From Gnetum montanum (lineage: Eukaryota > Streptophyta > Gnetopsida > Gnetales > Gnetaceae), in NCBI GenBank assembly GCA_015680685.1, contig MNCI01023527.1, positions 193,863-257,862 on the forward strand: DNA of 64,000 nt. The letters are read 5' to 3'. How positions within the stretch are numbered: position 1 is the stretch's first letter; each line of letters opens with the position of its first letter. This document shows, piece after piece, positions 1 through 10,347 of the stretch. A program made the position numbers and the translations under genes. The notes under the pieces are model-generated. The model had not been told where the DNA came from, made no database searches, and worked only from the letters and a program-made list of their open reading frames with translations.

Positions 1-490
1 TTTTTCATTAGATCTACAAGGATCTTAGTACAACCACATTACATGATAACTCCCATAAACGTCACCAAAGAGAATCCTCAAGTCCCCTTGATGTCACACC
101 CTAATCATTCCCTCTTAGTCCATCCTTCTTCATTCTGGGTACAATGAACACAAAATTAATTTTAAGTTTTAAGAATGTCAAGAGTATCAATGTACCCTCG
201 AACAAAACCTCTTATTTGTAGAGTGGGTGAGTGGTTGTAATGGGCTCACTGTCCACATAATTGATCACTTGAAACTCAAAAACATAGAACACACCTCAAC
301 CCACGAGCCACATGAGTGTTTTATTCATAGATAAGATTACTTGTAAAAATGTAAAAAGACAAAAAGACAAAAGGATAAAAAGATAAATCAAGAAATTGAA
401 AAAGGAAAAACTGGAAAACAAAAAGTTGTAAAATTAAAGAAAATGAAAAACATTTATTAATCCTTCTTGTTACTAGAATGGGGGATATCC
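1..490 (-). other. 3' non-coding region of gypsy element 1
   Basis: There is no credible coding sequence. The stretch resembles the region downstream of integrase in element 3 (about 46080-46570). Shared landmarks are the CCCCTTGA-GTCACACCC block near 90-110, the GAGTGGGTGAGTGG block near 220, A-rich runs around 355-450, and the gggggatatcccccat motif near 480 that matches the end of the integrase region in other copies. This match shows that gag has been joined straight to post-integrase sequence. Confidence 0.6.
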
Positions 491-2520
491 CCCATAACTA
501 AACAGTTGAGGATGGTAAGGATTAATAAACAGAAAATAAGGATCCTTACATGGTGAAAATATTGGGGCCCAATCATACTTACCCCATCGGAGTCCACACA
601 CTTGATTATAGTAAGCATAGTGGGGCAATTTATACGATGTAGTTCTCGGATAATGAGTTGACCCACTATGATATTTGGGACCGTTAGATGGTATGCAAGG
701 ATTGGGATGATGCCTTCCATGGCTACGTTCATTGGGCCATATTGTTGTTGGAGTGTGAGTTGGTGGCCCTAATGAAGTAACATGAGGCATGGAGTTTGAA
801 GATAAGGGTGCACCACAGGGTTGGACTTATGCTGAGTTGGAGGATGCAGTGGCCTCGAAATTGTGTTATCCCTTCTTAGGGTCATTTCTAAAGAAGGGGT
901 GCCTTTAATGTTGAGTTCTCTCACTACTGTTGGCAATATTAGCACAAGTAACATTTGGTGGTTGTTTCTATGGTGCAGACACCTTAGGAACAGTTGATGG
1001 CGATGTGGAAGGAGGGAAAGGATGAGAATGTTAAAGCTGAGGAGAAGTGGAGGATGCACAAGGTGATGGTTTTGTTGGAGGCATGGGTTGATAGTATTGA
1101 GGAGAATGATAATGCACCGAGATAGAGTATGTTGGCCCAACTAGGAAAACAGGATGTTGAACAAGATAAACATTTGGGTTCGAATGATATGAAGGGTATC
1201 TCCAGTTTAGGGGTGGTCTCCCCCATGACTGGGATTGTTGCCACTATGATCGAACACAGTATCTCTGTACGAACTCTAGATGTAACGTGTTTCCCCAATG
1301 CTCATGTAAATGTGACAATATTGGGCATTGGCCCTTGGGGTGATTGTACAAGCATATGTTGCATTCATACATATGATTGACAGTTGAGCTCTTATTTTCC
1401 TTATCCCTTCTTTCCGATTGTCTAATGTTTTGTCCTGCTTCTTGGGTTGTCAAAAATCTATCTCCAATAATATCGATAAATTCTCCACACTTTTTATACG
1501 TCCATTCCAACATCTTATTGATCTTTGCCTCGACTTCTTCTAATGATTGTTCTATTGGCAAAGATGATTCTTTCACCTTGAGATTGGTTGATGTCTTCTT
1601 TTTATGATCATGGACCTTGGTTAAGTTGAGATTTTGGTCTTGTTGATGTTTTTCAACACTCTCCCATCTAGCTAATTCTCCTTCTTCTTTTGCTACCCGC
1701 TTAATAAGCTCTTGGACTTAATGGATTCGTAGTTCGTATAGTTCACCTTGAGCATACATCCCTAGGGTCTCTCTTGTTTCATTACGTAGCCCATTGATGA
1801 TATGGTACATTAGCTCTTCCTTGGAGAACCCATGGCCTGGATAGTTGTTTAATAGTGCATAATATCTTTCTAAGCCCATGTCCAAGGGTTCATGTTGTGC
1901 TTGTTTCCACTCTCGGATTTGTTTTCTCAAGGCCGACACTATAGCGTAGGTTTGATATTTTTCATTAAAGAGTTCTACCATTGTTGACCAATGTCGTATT
2001 GAATTTGGTTTTAACGATCTATACCATACTTTTGCTTGGCCAACAAGTGTCATAGGAAAGAGCTTAAGTTTTTGCCAACCGTTATCAATGTTGTTCCATG
2101 TGTAGGCATCGTAAAAGGCTTGTAAATGTTGATGCGGATCTAAGTCATAGCCTCCTAAAAAATTGGGAAAGTTGTTTAAATCGAGCCTGGGTAGATGGCT
2201 CTCTTTATGATGCCTACGTGAGATTCAAATGGCCTTTTGTATTTGCATTAAGCTTGTAGTGGCCAGTAGGGGTTCATCGTCATCGGGTAAGTTATGCTTT
2301 CATGTGTTGGGATGATGTTGCTTTGGTTTATGTTTATAAGAAACCCCCACTTCAGGTTGTGTAATCCAATCTTCATTGTCATATAGTTCGTTGGTTCTCC
2401 AATGAACTTCCTCACTAAGCGTGGCATTATCATGATCTTGTAGGAGAGGCATGGTTGTGAAATTGTGTGTGAATTTGTATGTGACTTATTATAATTATTT
2501 CTTTCTAAAAGATATATCAT
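480..2520 (-). pseudogene. gag of gypsy element 1 (broken)
   Basis: Gag forms the capsid and nucleocapsid of the retrotransposon particle. On the minus strand, 2053-1718 encodes a recognisable capsid segment of the retrotransposon gag family (WYRSL, then FNEKYQ, a YYALL motif and a GLRNETR motif). At about 1365-1325 there is a zinc knuckle, CNICLYNHPKGQC, with CX2CX3HX4C spacing, which is the short-spaced form typical of Athila/Tat-type gag. The part left of it (about 1140-480) is proline-, histidine- and tyrosine-rich, like the C-terminal tail of gag in sister copies. Reading is split over several frames with stops, so no full protein can be made. No aspartic protease follows. Confidence 0.75.
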
Positions 2521-2574
2521 TAATTCGTCTACAGAGACCTTGTATGATATAACTAATCTAGATAACTAGCACCG

Positions 2575-2593
2575 TCCCCGGCAACAGCGCCAA
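2575..2593 (-). other. Primer-binding site, tRNA-Asp type
   Basis: The plus strand reads TCCCCGGCAACAGCGCCAA directly before the LTR start at 2594. Its complement matches the 3' end of plant tRNA-Asp with about one mismatch. It fixes the minus orientation of element 1. Confidence 0.85.
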
Positions 2594-3433
2594 TGATGAG
2601 TGGCAAGGTACCCCTACACTCAACCATACGAATATGAGCGTTACATGCATGATCCGGTCGAACTCAATAGATGGACTAGTTGTGGCATCTAGACAGTTAG
2701 CCTTAGGTTGTAGTTCGATGTCTTCCCACTTGGACTAGTATTAGCTTTGTCACATATGGTTTAGTCCAGAGTGAGGTGTACGATGGGTTTCTAATCTAAT
2801 GCTACTCCTGAAGGCAATGGAAAGTAATATTAACTAAGCTAGGAGACAAGGGGCAAGAGAATCTAAACTAGCCTAAGTGTGATGAGCATCCATTCCTTGA
2901 TTATCTGTACACATCTTGGACTTCGTGCACGACTACCACTGGGATTACCAAGCATAGATCCTAGGTACGCTACTGGGTTACCAAGTAGTCACACTTAAAT
3001 GCTCGTAATCAAGTCATATTTATTCCACGTTTTAACATGAGTTTAAGGGTAAGAGAGATTAACTAGGAAAGCAGTAAATAACAATTAATTAAATAATTAA
3101 ATTAAGTGAATGCTGCAATGATGAAGTAATCTTGATCTTTATTGTCGGTCATGTGCGTGTCCAATTACGTCACACTCAAATAAAGGATGTCAAACAATTA
3201 CAACCACCACACTGCGGGCATACATGGAGAGGAAAAGGGTAGAGAGAGAAAATGAAAACTGAAATCAAAACTAACTCTAGACTTAACACCTATCTAATAT
3301 ATGATATCTAACTCATCTATTTACCTCTTATTTATAGATGAGGAGACAGACTACGATATCGCTTATGCGATATCGCAGTTGGGCTACGATATCGCGTATG
3401 CGATATCGCGGTCGCCCCAAATGACCACTCATT
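2594..3433 (-). repeat. 5' LTR of gypsy element 1 (CGATATCG-type U3)
   Basis: On the plus strand it starts TGATGAGTGGCAAGG, the conserved U5 end of the family. The U3 end (about 3352-3412) carries repeated CGATATCGC palindromes. The expected terminal CATCA is eroded near 3428-3433, so the right edge is approximate. A CTTATTTATAG box at about 3327-3337 is the likely TATA region read in reverse. Confidence 0.75.
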
Positions 3434-3639
3434 AGGTGCCATTTGTGATCACAACACATCTATGGATTAGTAGATATAATGTGTAACTTTAAATATTTAA
3501 GTTCCTTCTCTCATTAGTTAGTTACACTTTGGCTAAGGTTGGACCATGGTAGATTGATTACTTTATTAATTATTTGTTAATTATTCATTATAAATGTCAT
3601 TGGAGCTTGTTGGAAAGGTTTAACTCTTGTAATTTTGTG

Positions 3640-5560
3640 TTTAATGGTTGACTTTTCAATTAATCCTTTGTAGGAGTTAGAAAAAATCGCAAAAAAATTT
3701 CTATTAAAAATGGCACATTTGTGATCCCCATGACAAAGAGCTTACCTCTAGTAGCTATAGGGTTAAAGAACGAAGTGATTTGGATAAACAGTTTATAAGT
3801 TATGGGCTTTGGAATGTTTTGGGCTCTGAAAATTTGAAAAAAATCCTTTAGCATTTGTGAGAAATGGTAAAAATATCTAAGTGGGTTTGTGCCTATTTAT
3901 ACTATTTTTTTCTTATGTCAATGGGGCCTCATATATAGGTCCGCTCCATCGATGGGGCTCTGTATACTATGCCCATTGGCCAAAATTTCCAAACATCAAT
4001 ATCTCAAAAAATATAATGAAATTAGGATACATGAAATCCCAGAAAAGCCAAGAATATGATAAAATCATTAAAGAGGATCTTTGAAAGCTCAAAAACTGAA
4101 AATTTTGATGCAGAATGTGTTTAATAAACAAAATTTATAAAGGAACACATGGTGTGATGTAAAAGATGGATTTACGAAAGATTTGGATTGCAAGAATGCC
4201 TAAGGATAAGGTACTTAATGAACCTAACCAAGAGATGTGCAAGTGGATCCTCCCCATAGCAAGCACGTGCCTTTTTTACCCTTGCATAACCTCAACCTAA
4301 GGAGTCCATGGGACCCATAGGTGATTAATGGTCAATGGAATTTAAAGATCAAAACCTAGAAGATTCTACCTAAAAATTCAAATATGTTAGACCAAGACAT
4401 GGAACCAAGAATATGGACACCAACAATGAGGTGAAGTATGGTCAGCATAGATAGATGATAGAGAAGATGGAATGGAATTCCAAACTGAGGTCATAAGAAG
4501 TCCCTTGTGGAGTTCATGTTTAAAATGACTAAAAAAGATTCATCCTTAGTCCAGATCAAAACCAACCTCTTTTAATGACTTTGCATCATCACTTCAAGAT
4601 TGATCCACCCCCTCGAGACACAAGAGTGCTCCCATAAAACAACCATCATTCCATAAATAGAAGAAAAGAAAAGTAGGAAGTGAGATAGGGCCTTAGTTAG
4701 AGGGGACCTTCAGGCATGCGTGGATGTCTTTCTAATCCGATAACTAGTGCTTGTAGCATATTTATTTGTCTAAGGGGTGTGCTTTCAATTCCCATCATGT
4801 TTGTTTTTTTTTTCTCTTATTTTTGGTATTTTGATTTTGATTTTGTTTTCTTTTTCTTTTTGGATGGGAACCACATCATGCAAAGACTTATTTGACTTCC
4901 TATTATTGGAACATGGAACAGTAAGAAGTTGATGAAAAACACTCAAGCACCCAAGTAAGTAGAAGAGTACAAAGAGTATCTTACACCTTATTCAAACTTT
5001 TGAATCCTTTCCAATTCTAGAAACTACCAAGGTTACTAATTTTTTAAAAGTTTATTTAATGAAAGGGACCTCAAACTTTCAAAACAAGGAAAACCATAAA
5101 GTTTGTGAATGGGTGGATGTTGTTGACTCGCTACCTATTCCATGAAGAAGAAACCATGAGTCATCGATACAAAAATTCAAAAATAGAAACTAGACATTAA
5201 CAAAGAAAACATAAAGCACAAACCACCATAGTAGTAGCCACGACACACTATGTCCTATTGGCAATAAAGCACTTTTATTAGCAAAAATTTGAAAATCACA
5301 TTCAAACAAACCAAAATATATAAGAAAGTGTAAAATCTCCAATGAAGATTCAAACACATTAACGATGGTGTAAAACAAAAAATGGTGTTAGGAAAAATTT
5401 TGAAAATCAAAAATTTGTAAAATAAATAACTTGTAAAATCAAAAATGTACAAAATAAAAAATAGAAAAACTGATGAGCCATGTGGATGATTTAGCATGGT
5501 TGTCCATCCTTTAGGGTATTTGTTGCATTGGCTTACTTGGGCCCATGGAAAAGCTTTACT
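3640..5560 (-). other. 3' non-coding region of gypsy element 2
   Basis: No plausible gene is present. Blocks match the same region of element 3: near 3670-3760 (45150-45230), near 4240 (the GGTCCTCCCC block at 45365) and near 4665-4800 (the AGGGCCTTAGTTAGAGG block at 45805). About 350 bp at 3810-4190 has no counterpart in element 3 and is unexplained. Confidence 0.6.
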
Positions 5561-6720
5561 TGTTGGATGTTAACCAACTACGTTTTATTTGGACTCTCAG
5601 GTTTGTATATGGTCATGGCCCCAAATGGAAAGGTTTTAGCACTTATATAAGGGCCCTTCCACAACATTTGAAACTTAACTTTTTGTGGTACATGTATGGG
5701 GTTCTAGTAGAGAACCTTATCTCTCGGTTGGAATTTTACTTTTCATATTCTCAAGTCATGTCGTTGCTTATTGAATGCCTTATGCATTTCATTCAAAGAT
5801 AGTACCACTAGTTGATTTTCTTCTAGCATTTTAAGGTTCATTAGTCTTTCTTTTTGTGCTAAACTTAACTCAAGACTTAGTCCATAGGCTGTTGAGAGTG
5901 TATAGAGCTTGGATTGAATTAGAAGTGTTGGAAGTTGTCCATACACTAGCTCATAGGGAGAGTAGCCAATAGGAAGTTTCCATGTTGAGTGGTAGGCGCA
6001 TAGGGCATCGTTGAGTTTTATGCTCCAATCTCTCCCATATTTGCTTATGGTCCTTATTATAATCTTTGTGATTTCCCTGTTCATTATCTCTACTTGACTA
6101 TTGACTTGGGGATGATAGAATGTTGTTAATTTAAGTTCAACCCCTAAGTGTTACATCAACTTTTTAAAAGTAGCACTTGTAAAGTGAGTTTCATTATCAG
6201 AAATTAGTCCATGTGCCACCCCAAACCTGTCTACAACATTTTGTTGTACAAATCTAGCAGCAGTGGATGATGTACAATCTATGACTACTGCTGCTTCTAC
6301 CCATTTGGTTTAGTAGTTAACTACTACAATGATATATGTCTTTTCATTGATCATGGGTGTGATGGGACCCATGAAGTTTATGCCCCATATGTCAAAGGGC
6401 TTCAGTGGCTGAATCCACCATTGAGGACCCTCCATGCATGCAGTCATCCCACCATCTCTTTGAAAAGACCTACAAGATCAAACAAATTGGTGGGTATCCT
6501 TAAAGATTATAGGCCAATAGTATCCTACCATCAAGACTTTTATGGTCGTGCATCTCCCTGCATAAGGGCTTCCACAAGATCCTTGGTGAGCATCTTGGAG
6601 AACATGCAATTGATCAGCACTAGGGACACATTGACAAACTAGGCCATTAGCACACACCTTGTAAATGTGTTCATTGATTTCCATGAAGTGCTTTGTCCAA
6701 TGAAGAAACTATTGTTTATT
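5560..6720 (-). pseudogene. Integrase region of gypsy element 2 (broken)
   Basis: Integrase inserts retrotransposon DNA into the genome. Minus-strand ORFs at 6684-6478 and 6084-5743 encode an N-terminal segment with YYWPIIF (part of the zinc-binding region) and a C-terminal segment with a NREITKI block, then WSIKLNDALCAYHSTWK and the PIGYSPYELVYG motif that is conserved in plant gypsy integrases. The region between carries the catalytic core in degraded form. Several stops and frame changes separate the parts. No chromodomain is visible after the core, which fits the non-chromovirus branch. Confidence 0.75.
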
Positions 6721-6735
6721 CTTAAAGTCTAGATC

Positions 6736-8253
6736 TTATGGCATCTCCTGAGTGAGAAGGTAAGTGAGGATGCCATCATACCATTTTGTTTCTATGGGCA
6801 CTTGGTCATTTATTGCACTTGTAAAGAGGAGTTCATCTGGAAATTGATTAGAAAGTGGAATCTCCTCCTCTTTGTTATCCCATTTTAACCAAGAGAGGTG
6901 GTCAGCAACCACATTGTCAGATCCTTTCCAATCTACCATTATGAGACTGAATTCTTGCACGATCATGAGCCACCATATGATATAGGGGCTCACCATTGGC
7001 TTGTTCATTAGAAAGTGGATGGCATTGTGGTATGTGTGCACAAACACTTTATACCCAAGCACATAGTGCCTAAACTTCTCAAGCGCATACACTACTGTCA
7101 TTAATTCTTTCTCCATTATGGTGTAATTTAGTTGTGCACCCATAATGCTTCAGCTTGCACAGTGAATGTAATATGGATGTTTTTTATCATCTAACTGTGT
7201 AAGCATAGCTTCCAAAGCATAATTAGATGTGTCTATCATTATGTGAAATGGACTAAACCAATCTAGTGCCCATAGAATTGGAGTTTCTATGAGTTTATCC
7301 TTTAATTTTTGAAATGCATGTTCACACTCCTTGGTCCAGATGAACAAAGCATCTTTCTTCATAAGCTCAACCAATGGCTTTGTGATCTTAGAGAAATTCT
7401 CTATGAATCACCTGTAGTAGCTAGTATGTCAAAGGAATGATCAAATGTCCTTAATTGTCTATGTTTGGCATGTGATTTCTTGGATGACCCTTATTTTTTC
7501 TGGGTCTACCTCAATCCTTTCATGAGTAATTCTATGTCCCAATACTATGCCTTCCTAGATCATTAAATGCCTTTTTTTCCAATTAAGCCTAAGGTTTGTT
7601 TCAACACATCTCTTTAATACTTGCTCAAGGTGGTCTAAGGCTTGCTCAAATGTAGCCCCATAGGTAGAGAAATCATCCATAAAGACTTCTACCCCGTCAC
7701 CTATCTGTTGTTGGAAAATACTAAGGACTAGGTATTGAAATGTTGCAGGGGCATTGCACAGAGTGAATGGCATCTTATAAGATGCAAAAGTCCCCTAAGG
7801 ACTCATAAATGTTGTCTTGGCCTGATCCTCTAGCATGATTTGGATTTGGTTATAGCCACTATAACCATCCAAGAAGCTATATTAGTAATGCCTATAGATA
7901 GTGTCCAATCCTTAGTCCATAAATGGTAATGGAAAGGGATCTTTAAATGTTACCATGTTTAACAACCTGAAGTCGATGTAGACTCACCACTTGCCACCTT
8001 TCTTTAGCACAATTACAAGTGGGCTAATCCACTCACTATCCATAATGGGATAGATGAACCCCTCCTTGAGAAGTTGTTCTATTTCCTCCTTGATGATCTT
8101 TTTCAATTTTGGGTTTAGCTGCCTCTGTAGCTACCTTCTTGGTTTCATGGCTTAGTTGCTATAGATGCAATGCCAGCATATCCTTGAATAAATTCCTATT
8201 AGCTCAGGATATAACCAAGCAAAGGTTGTTGACCATTTGTTGATGACCTTTAG
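6736..8253 (-). pseudogene. Reverse transcriptase and RNase H of gypsy element 2 (broken)
   Basis: The RT palm motif VFMDDFSTYG lies at about 7690-7660 with both aspartates intact, in minus-strand ORF 7773-7555. RNase H follows in ORFs 7374-7150 and 7143-6736, with MIDTSNYALEAMLTQLDD, then an EKELMTVVYALEKFRHY block and VVADHLSWL at the domain end. The RT finger region at 8150-7980 is readable only with stops. At 8253 the reading runs into a foreign PBS and LTR, so the join to the protease is lost. Confidence 0.85.
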
Positions 8254-9138
8254 TCCCCAGCAACGGCGCCAATGATGAGTGGCAAGGTACCCCTACACTC
8301 AACCATACGAAACGAGAGTAGCACGCGCGATCCGGTCAAACTCCGCAGACTAAATGCCTACACACCCCATGGAACACTTGGGGTTGATCATTTGTCGTCT
8401 TTCCAGACTTACTTGTATGTGTCATGGTGTATGGTTAAGCAATTCTGAGGTATATGATTTGTATGGTCTTTTATGGTTTTTCTCCTATGCTATTGAGGTG
8501 AAGGGTTGAGAAAGCTAACTAACTCTAACTAAGGACCTAAGTCTAAATTAACTAGCGTCAGCATCCGTTCCCACTTACCGTACACACCCTAAACCGATGC
8601 AACTGTGGCTATCAAACGCTAATCGTTACTAAGATCACCACACGTAACGCACGTGCTCGAAGTGGTCGTACTAAGGCACTTAACTAGGAGGAAAGGGTTG
8701 AGAGAACCTATCTAGCCTAAGTGCGATGAGTAGCCGATTCCTTGACTAACTGTACACATCCTTAGATGCTCATAATCAAGTCATACTCATACCACATTCT
8801 AGGAAAGCAATAAATAACATTTAAATAAAATCCTATTCCATGCACTGTAAGGTTTATCCAATCAAGTTCGTCTTTATTGCTGTACACAACTTGTGTTCAG
8901 GTACAATGTTGCTCGAATAAAGATCCGTTCACTCTAAGACTCCTACTGCGGGCACATGGAAAATAATCTATTTTCTGGAGTGATCAAATTGCCAAAGTTT
9001 CCCTACTTCTAGACCAGGATGGGAAATGAGGGGAGTGCTGCCTCTTATTTATAGATTTGGCGACGGACATCGATATCGCGTACGCGATATCACAGGGGAC
9101 GACGTGATATTGGGGCTTGTGCGAATCACGTCTCATCA
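8254..9138 (-). mobile_element. LTR plus primer-binding-site remnant inserted in element 2
   Basis: TCCCCAGCAACGGCGCCAA (8254-8272) is the complement of a tRNA-Asp primer site, and the adjoining LTR runs from TGATGAGTGG (8273) to CTCATCA (9138). The U3 end has one CGATATCGCGTACGCGATATC block near 9071. This is the 5' end of a minus-strand copy whose internal part and 3' LTR are gone. Aligning the flanks with element 3 shows that about 330 bp of host sequence is missing as well. It is therefore a deletion product, neither a solo LTR nor a clean insertion, and no target duplication is visible. Confidence 0.8.
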
Positions 9139-9257
9139 ATGTGCACACTAATTACATGCTTTGAGGAATGTACTCTTAATAGACCAGACTTTCTGCATGC
9201 AATTACACTCATTATCACTATACGTGATGCATGGAACACACTTCTTCTCTAGCCTTC
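9139..9257 (-). pseudogene. Fragment of element 2 protease-RT linker
   Basis: This short piece matches element 3 around 49690-49820 (the TGTGCACA block, then a CAATTACAC block followed by a GATGCATGGAAC-type block). It is the continuation of element 2 split from 20331 by element 5. Its last five bases, CCTTC (9253-9257), are the left target duplication of element 5. Confidence 0.75.
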
Positions 9258-10211
9258 TGATGAGAGTAGTTACTCTAATAATTAGAGTGGTTACTCTAAT
9301 TATTAGAGTGGTTATTATTAGAGTAGTTACTCTAATTATTAGAGTGCTTATTATTAGATCAGTTACTCTAATTATTAGAGTGGTTATTATTAGAGCGGTT
9401 ATTCCCGGGTTACTCCTAGGCCTATAAATACAATGCCGAGGTGCATAATAGGGAGGAATTCAGAAGAAGGAGTCCAGAGGAAGTCTGGGAAAGAAGTCTT
9501 GTAGGAGTCAAGTAACAAAACTCTTGTAGTTAGAGTATTTTTCAAGTGCCCATAGAAAGAGGTCGAAGTGTGGACAGATCTTTATTCAAGCATTGTGTAC
9601 TTGAGCACACCTTGTGTATGGAAATAAAGACGAGCTCTTTGATTCATCCTTGTAGCACTTGAGATTTGTTTTCTTACACATTTCTTTTATTTTATTTTCT
9701 TATGCATTTATTTTATTTTATGCACTTTACATTTCTATTATTAGCATAGCAATTCATTTTGATCAATTAAGTAAATCATTAAATTACACTCAGTACGATC
9801 ACTTTGAGCATGCGTGTAACACTTGGTAACCCAGTAACGATTAGCGTTTGGTAATCCCAGTAGTGTTGCACTGATTCAGAATGTGTACGACAAGTGAGAA
9901 CAAATACTGGTGTTGGGATTAGTTAAAGCCTACTTAATCAGTAGTTAAGATAAATTAGTTACTTAGGTATCTCTCTCTTCTCCCTTATTAGCAGTAGGAC
10001 ATAAAAACATAAAAGCTATAAAAATCATATGCCTTAAGCTTACTTAACCATACAATCATGACATACAGGTAAGCTTGGGAAGATAACGATCAACCAACCC
10101 ATCCTTGTTCCACAAAGGTGCATAGGCACTTAGTCCTTGGAATTTGACCGGATCATGCGTGAAACGCTCGTATTCTTATGGTTAAGTGTAGGGGTACCTC
10201 GCCGCTCATCA
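9258..10211 (+). repeat. 5' LTR of gypsy element 5 (ACTCTAAT-type U3)
   Basis: The LTR runs TGATGAGAGTAG...CGCCGCTCATCA. The first 150 bp is a tandem array of AT-rich palindromes built on ACTCTAATTATTAGAGT. CCTATAAATAC at about 9420 is a good TATA box, so transcription should start about 30 bp further on. The AATAAAGAC near 9622 is a candidate polyadenylation signal in R. Confidence 0.92.
9420..9430 (+). promoter_or_regulatory. TATA box of element 5 LTR promoter
   Basis: CCTATAAATAC follows the palindrome array and precedes the R region shared by all LTRs. The same box recurs in the other ACTCTAAT-type LTRs (near 19535 on plus, and in reverse near 44280 and 60593). Confidence 0.6.
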
Positions 10212-10230
10212 TTGGCACTGTTGCTAGGGA
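10212..10230 (+). other. Primer-binding site of element 5, tRNA-Asp type, mutated
   Basis: TTGGCACTGTTGCTAGGGA follows the LTR. It matches the tRNA-Asp site TGGCGCCGTTGCCGGGGA with three changes, of types expected from cytosine decay. Confidence 0.8.
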
Positions 10231-10347
10231 CTTAGTTGTTTGTGCGCTAACTAGAACATAGGAAATCATTCACATCATTGGAACGAACCCTTAGGGTTGA
10301 TTGAGAAAATAAAAAACAAGAATACATTGCACACTGAACATACAAGT

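Larger units (their letters stand above)
1..3433 (-). mobile_element. Gypsy element 1, gag-only derivative (partial, 3' LTR outside window)
   Basis: Read on the minus strand from right to left, this copy has a 5' LTR (2594-3433), a tRNA-Asp primer site (2575-2593), gag (about 2520 down to 480) and then directly the 3' non-coding region (about 490-1). No protease, reverse transcriptase, RNase H or integrase lies between gag and the non-coding region, although these occupy several kilobases in related elements 3 and 5. The 3' LTR would lie left of base 1. It is a non-autonomous copy that would depend on pol from relatives. Family assignment as Athila-like gypsy is inferred from the PBS, the gag zinc-knuckle spacing and relatives in the window. 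The left breakpoint was located by eye. Confidence 0.75.
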
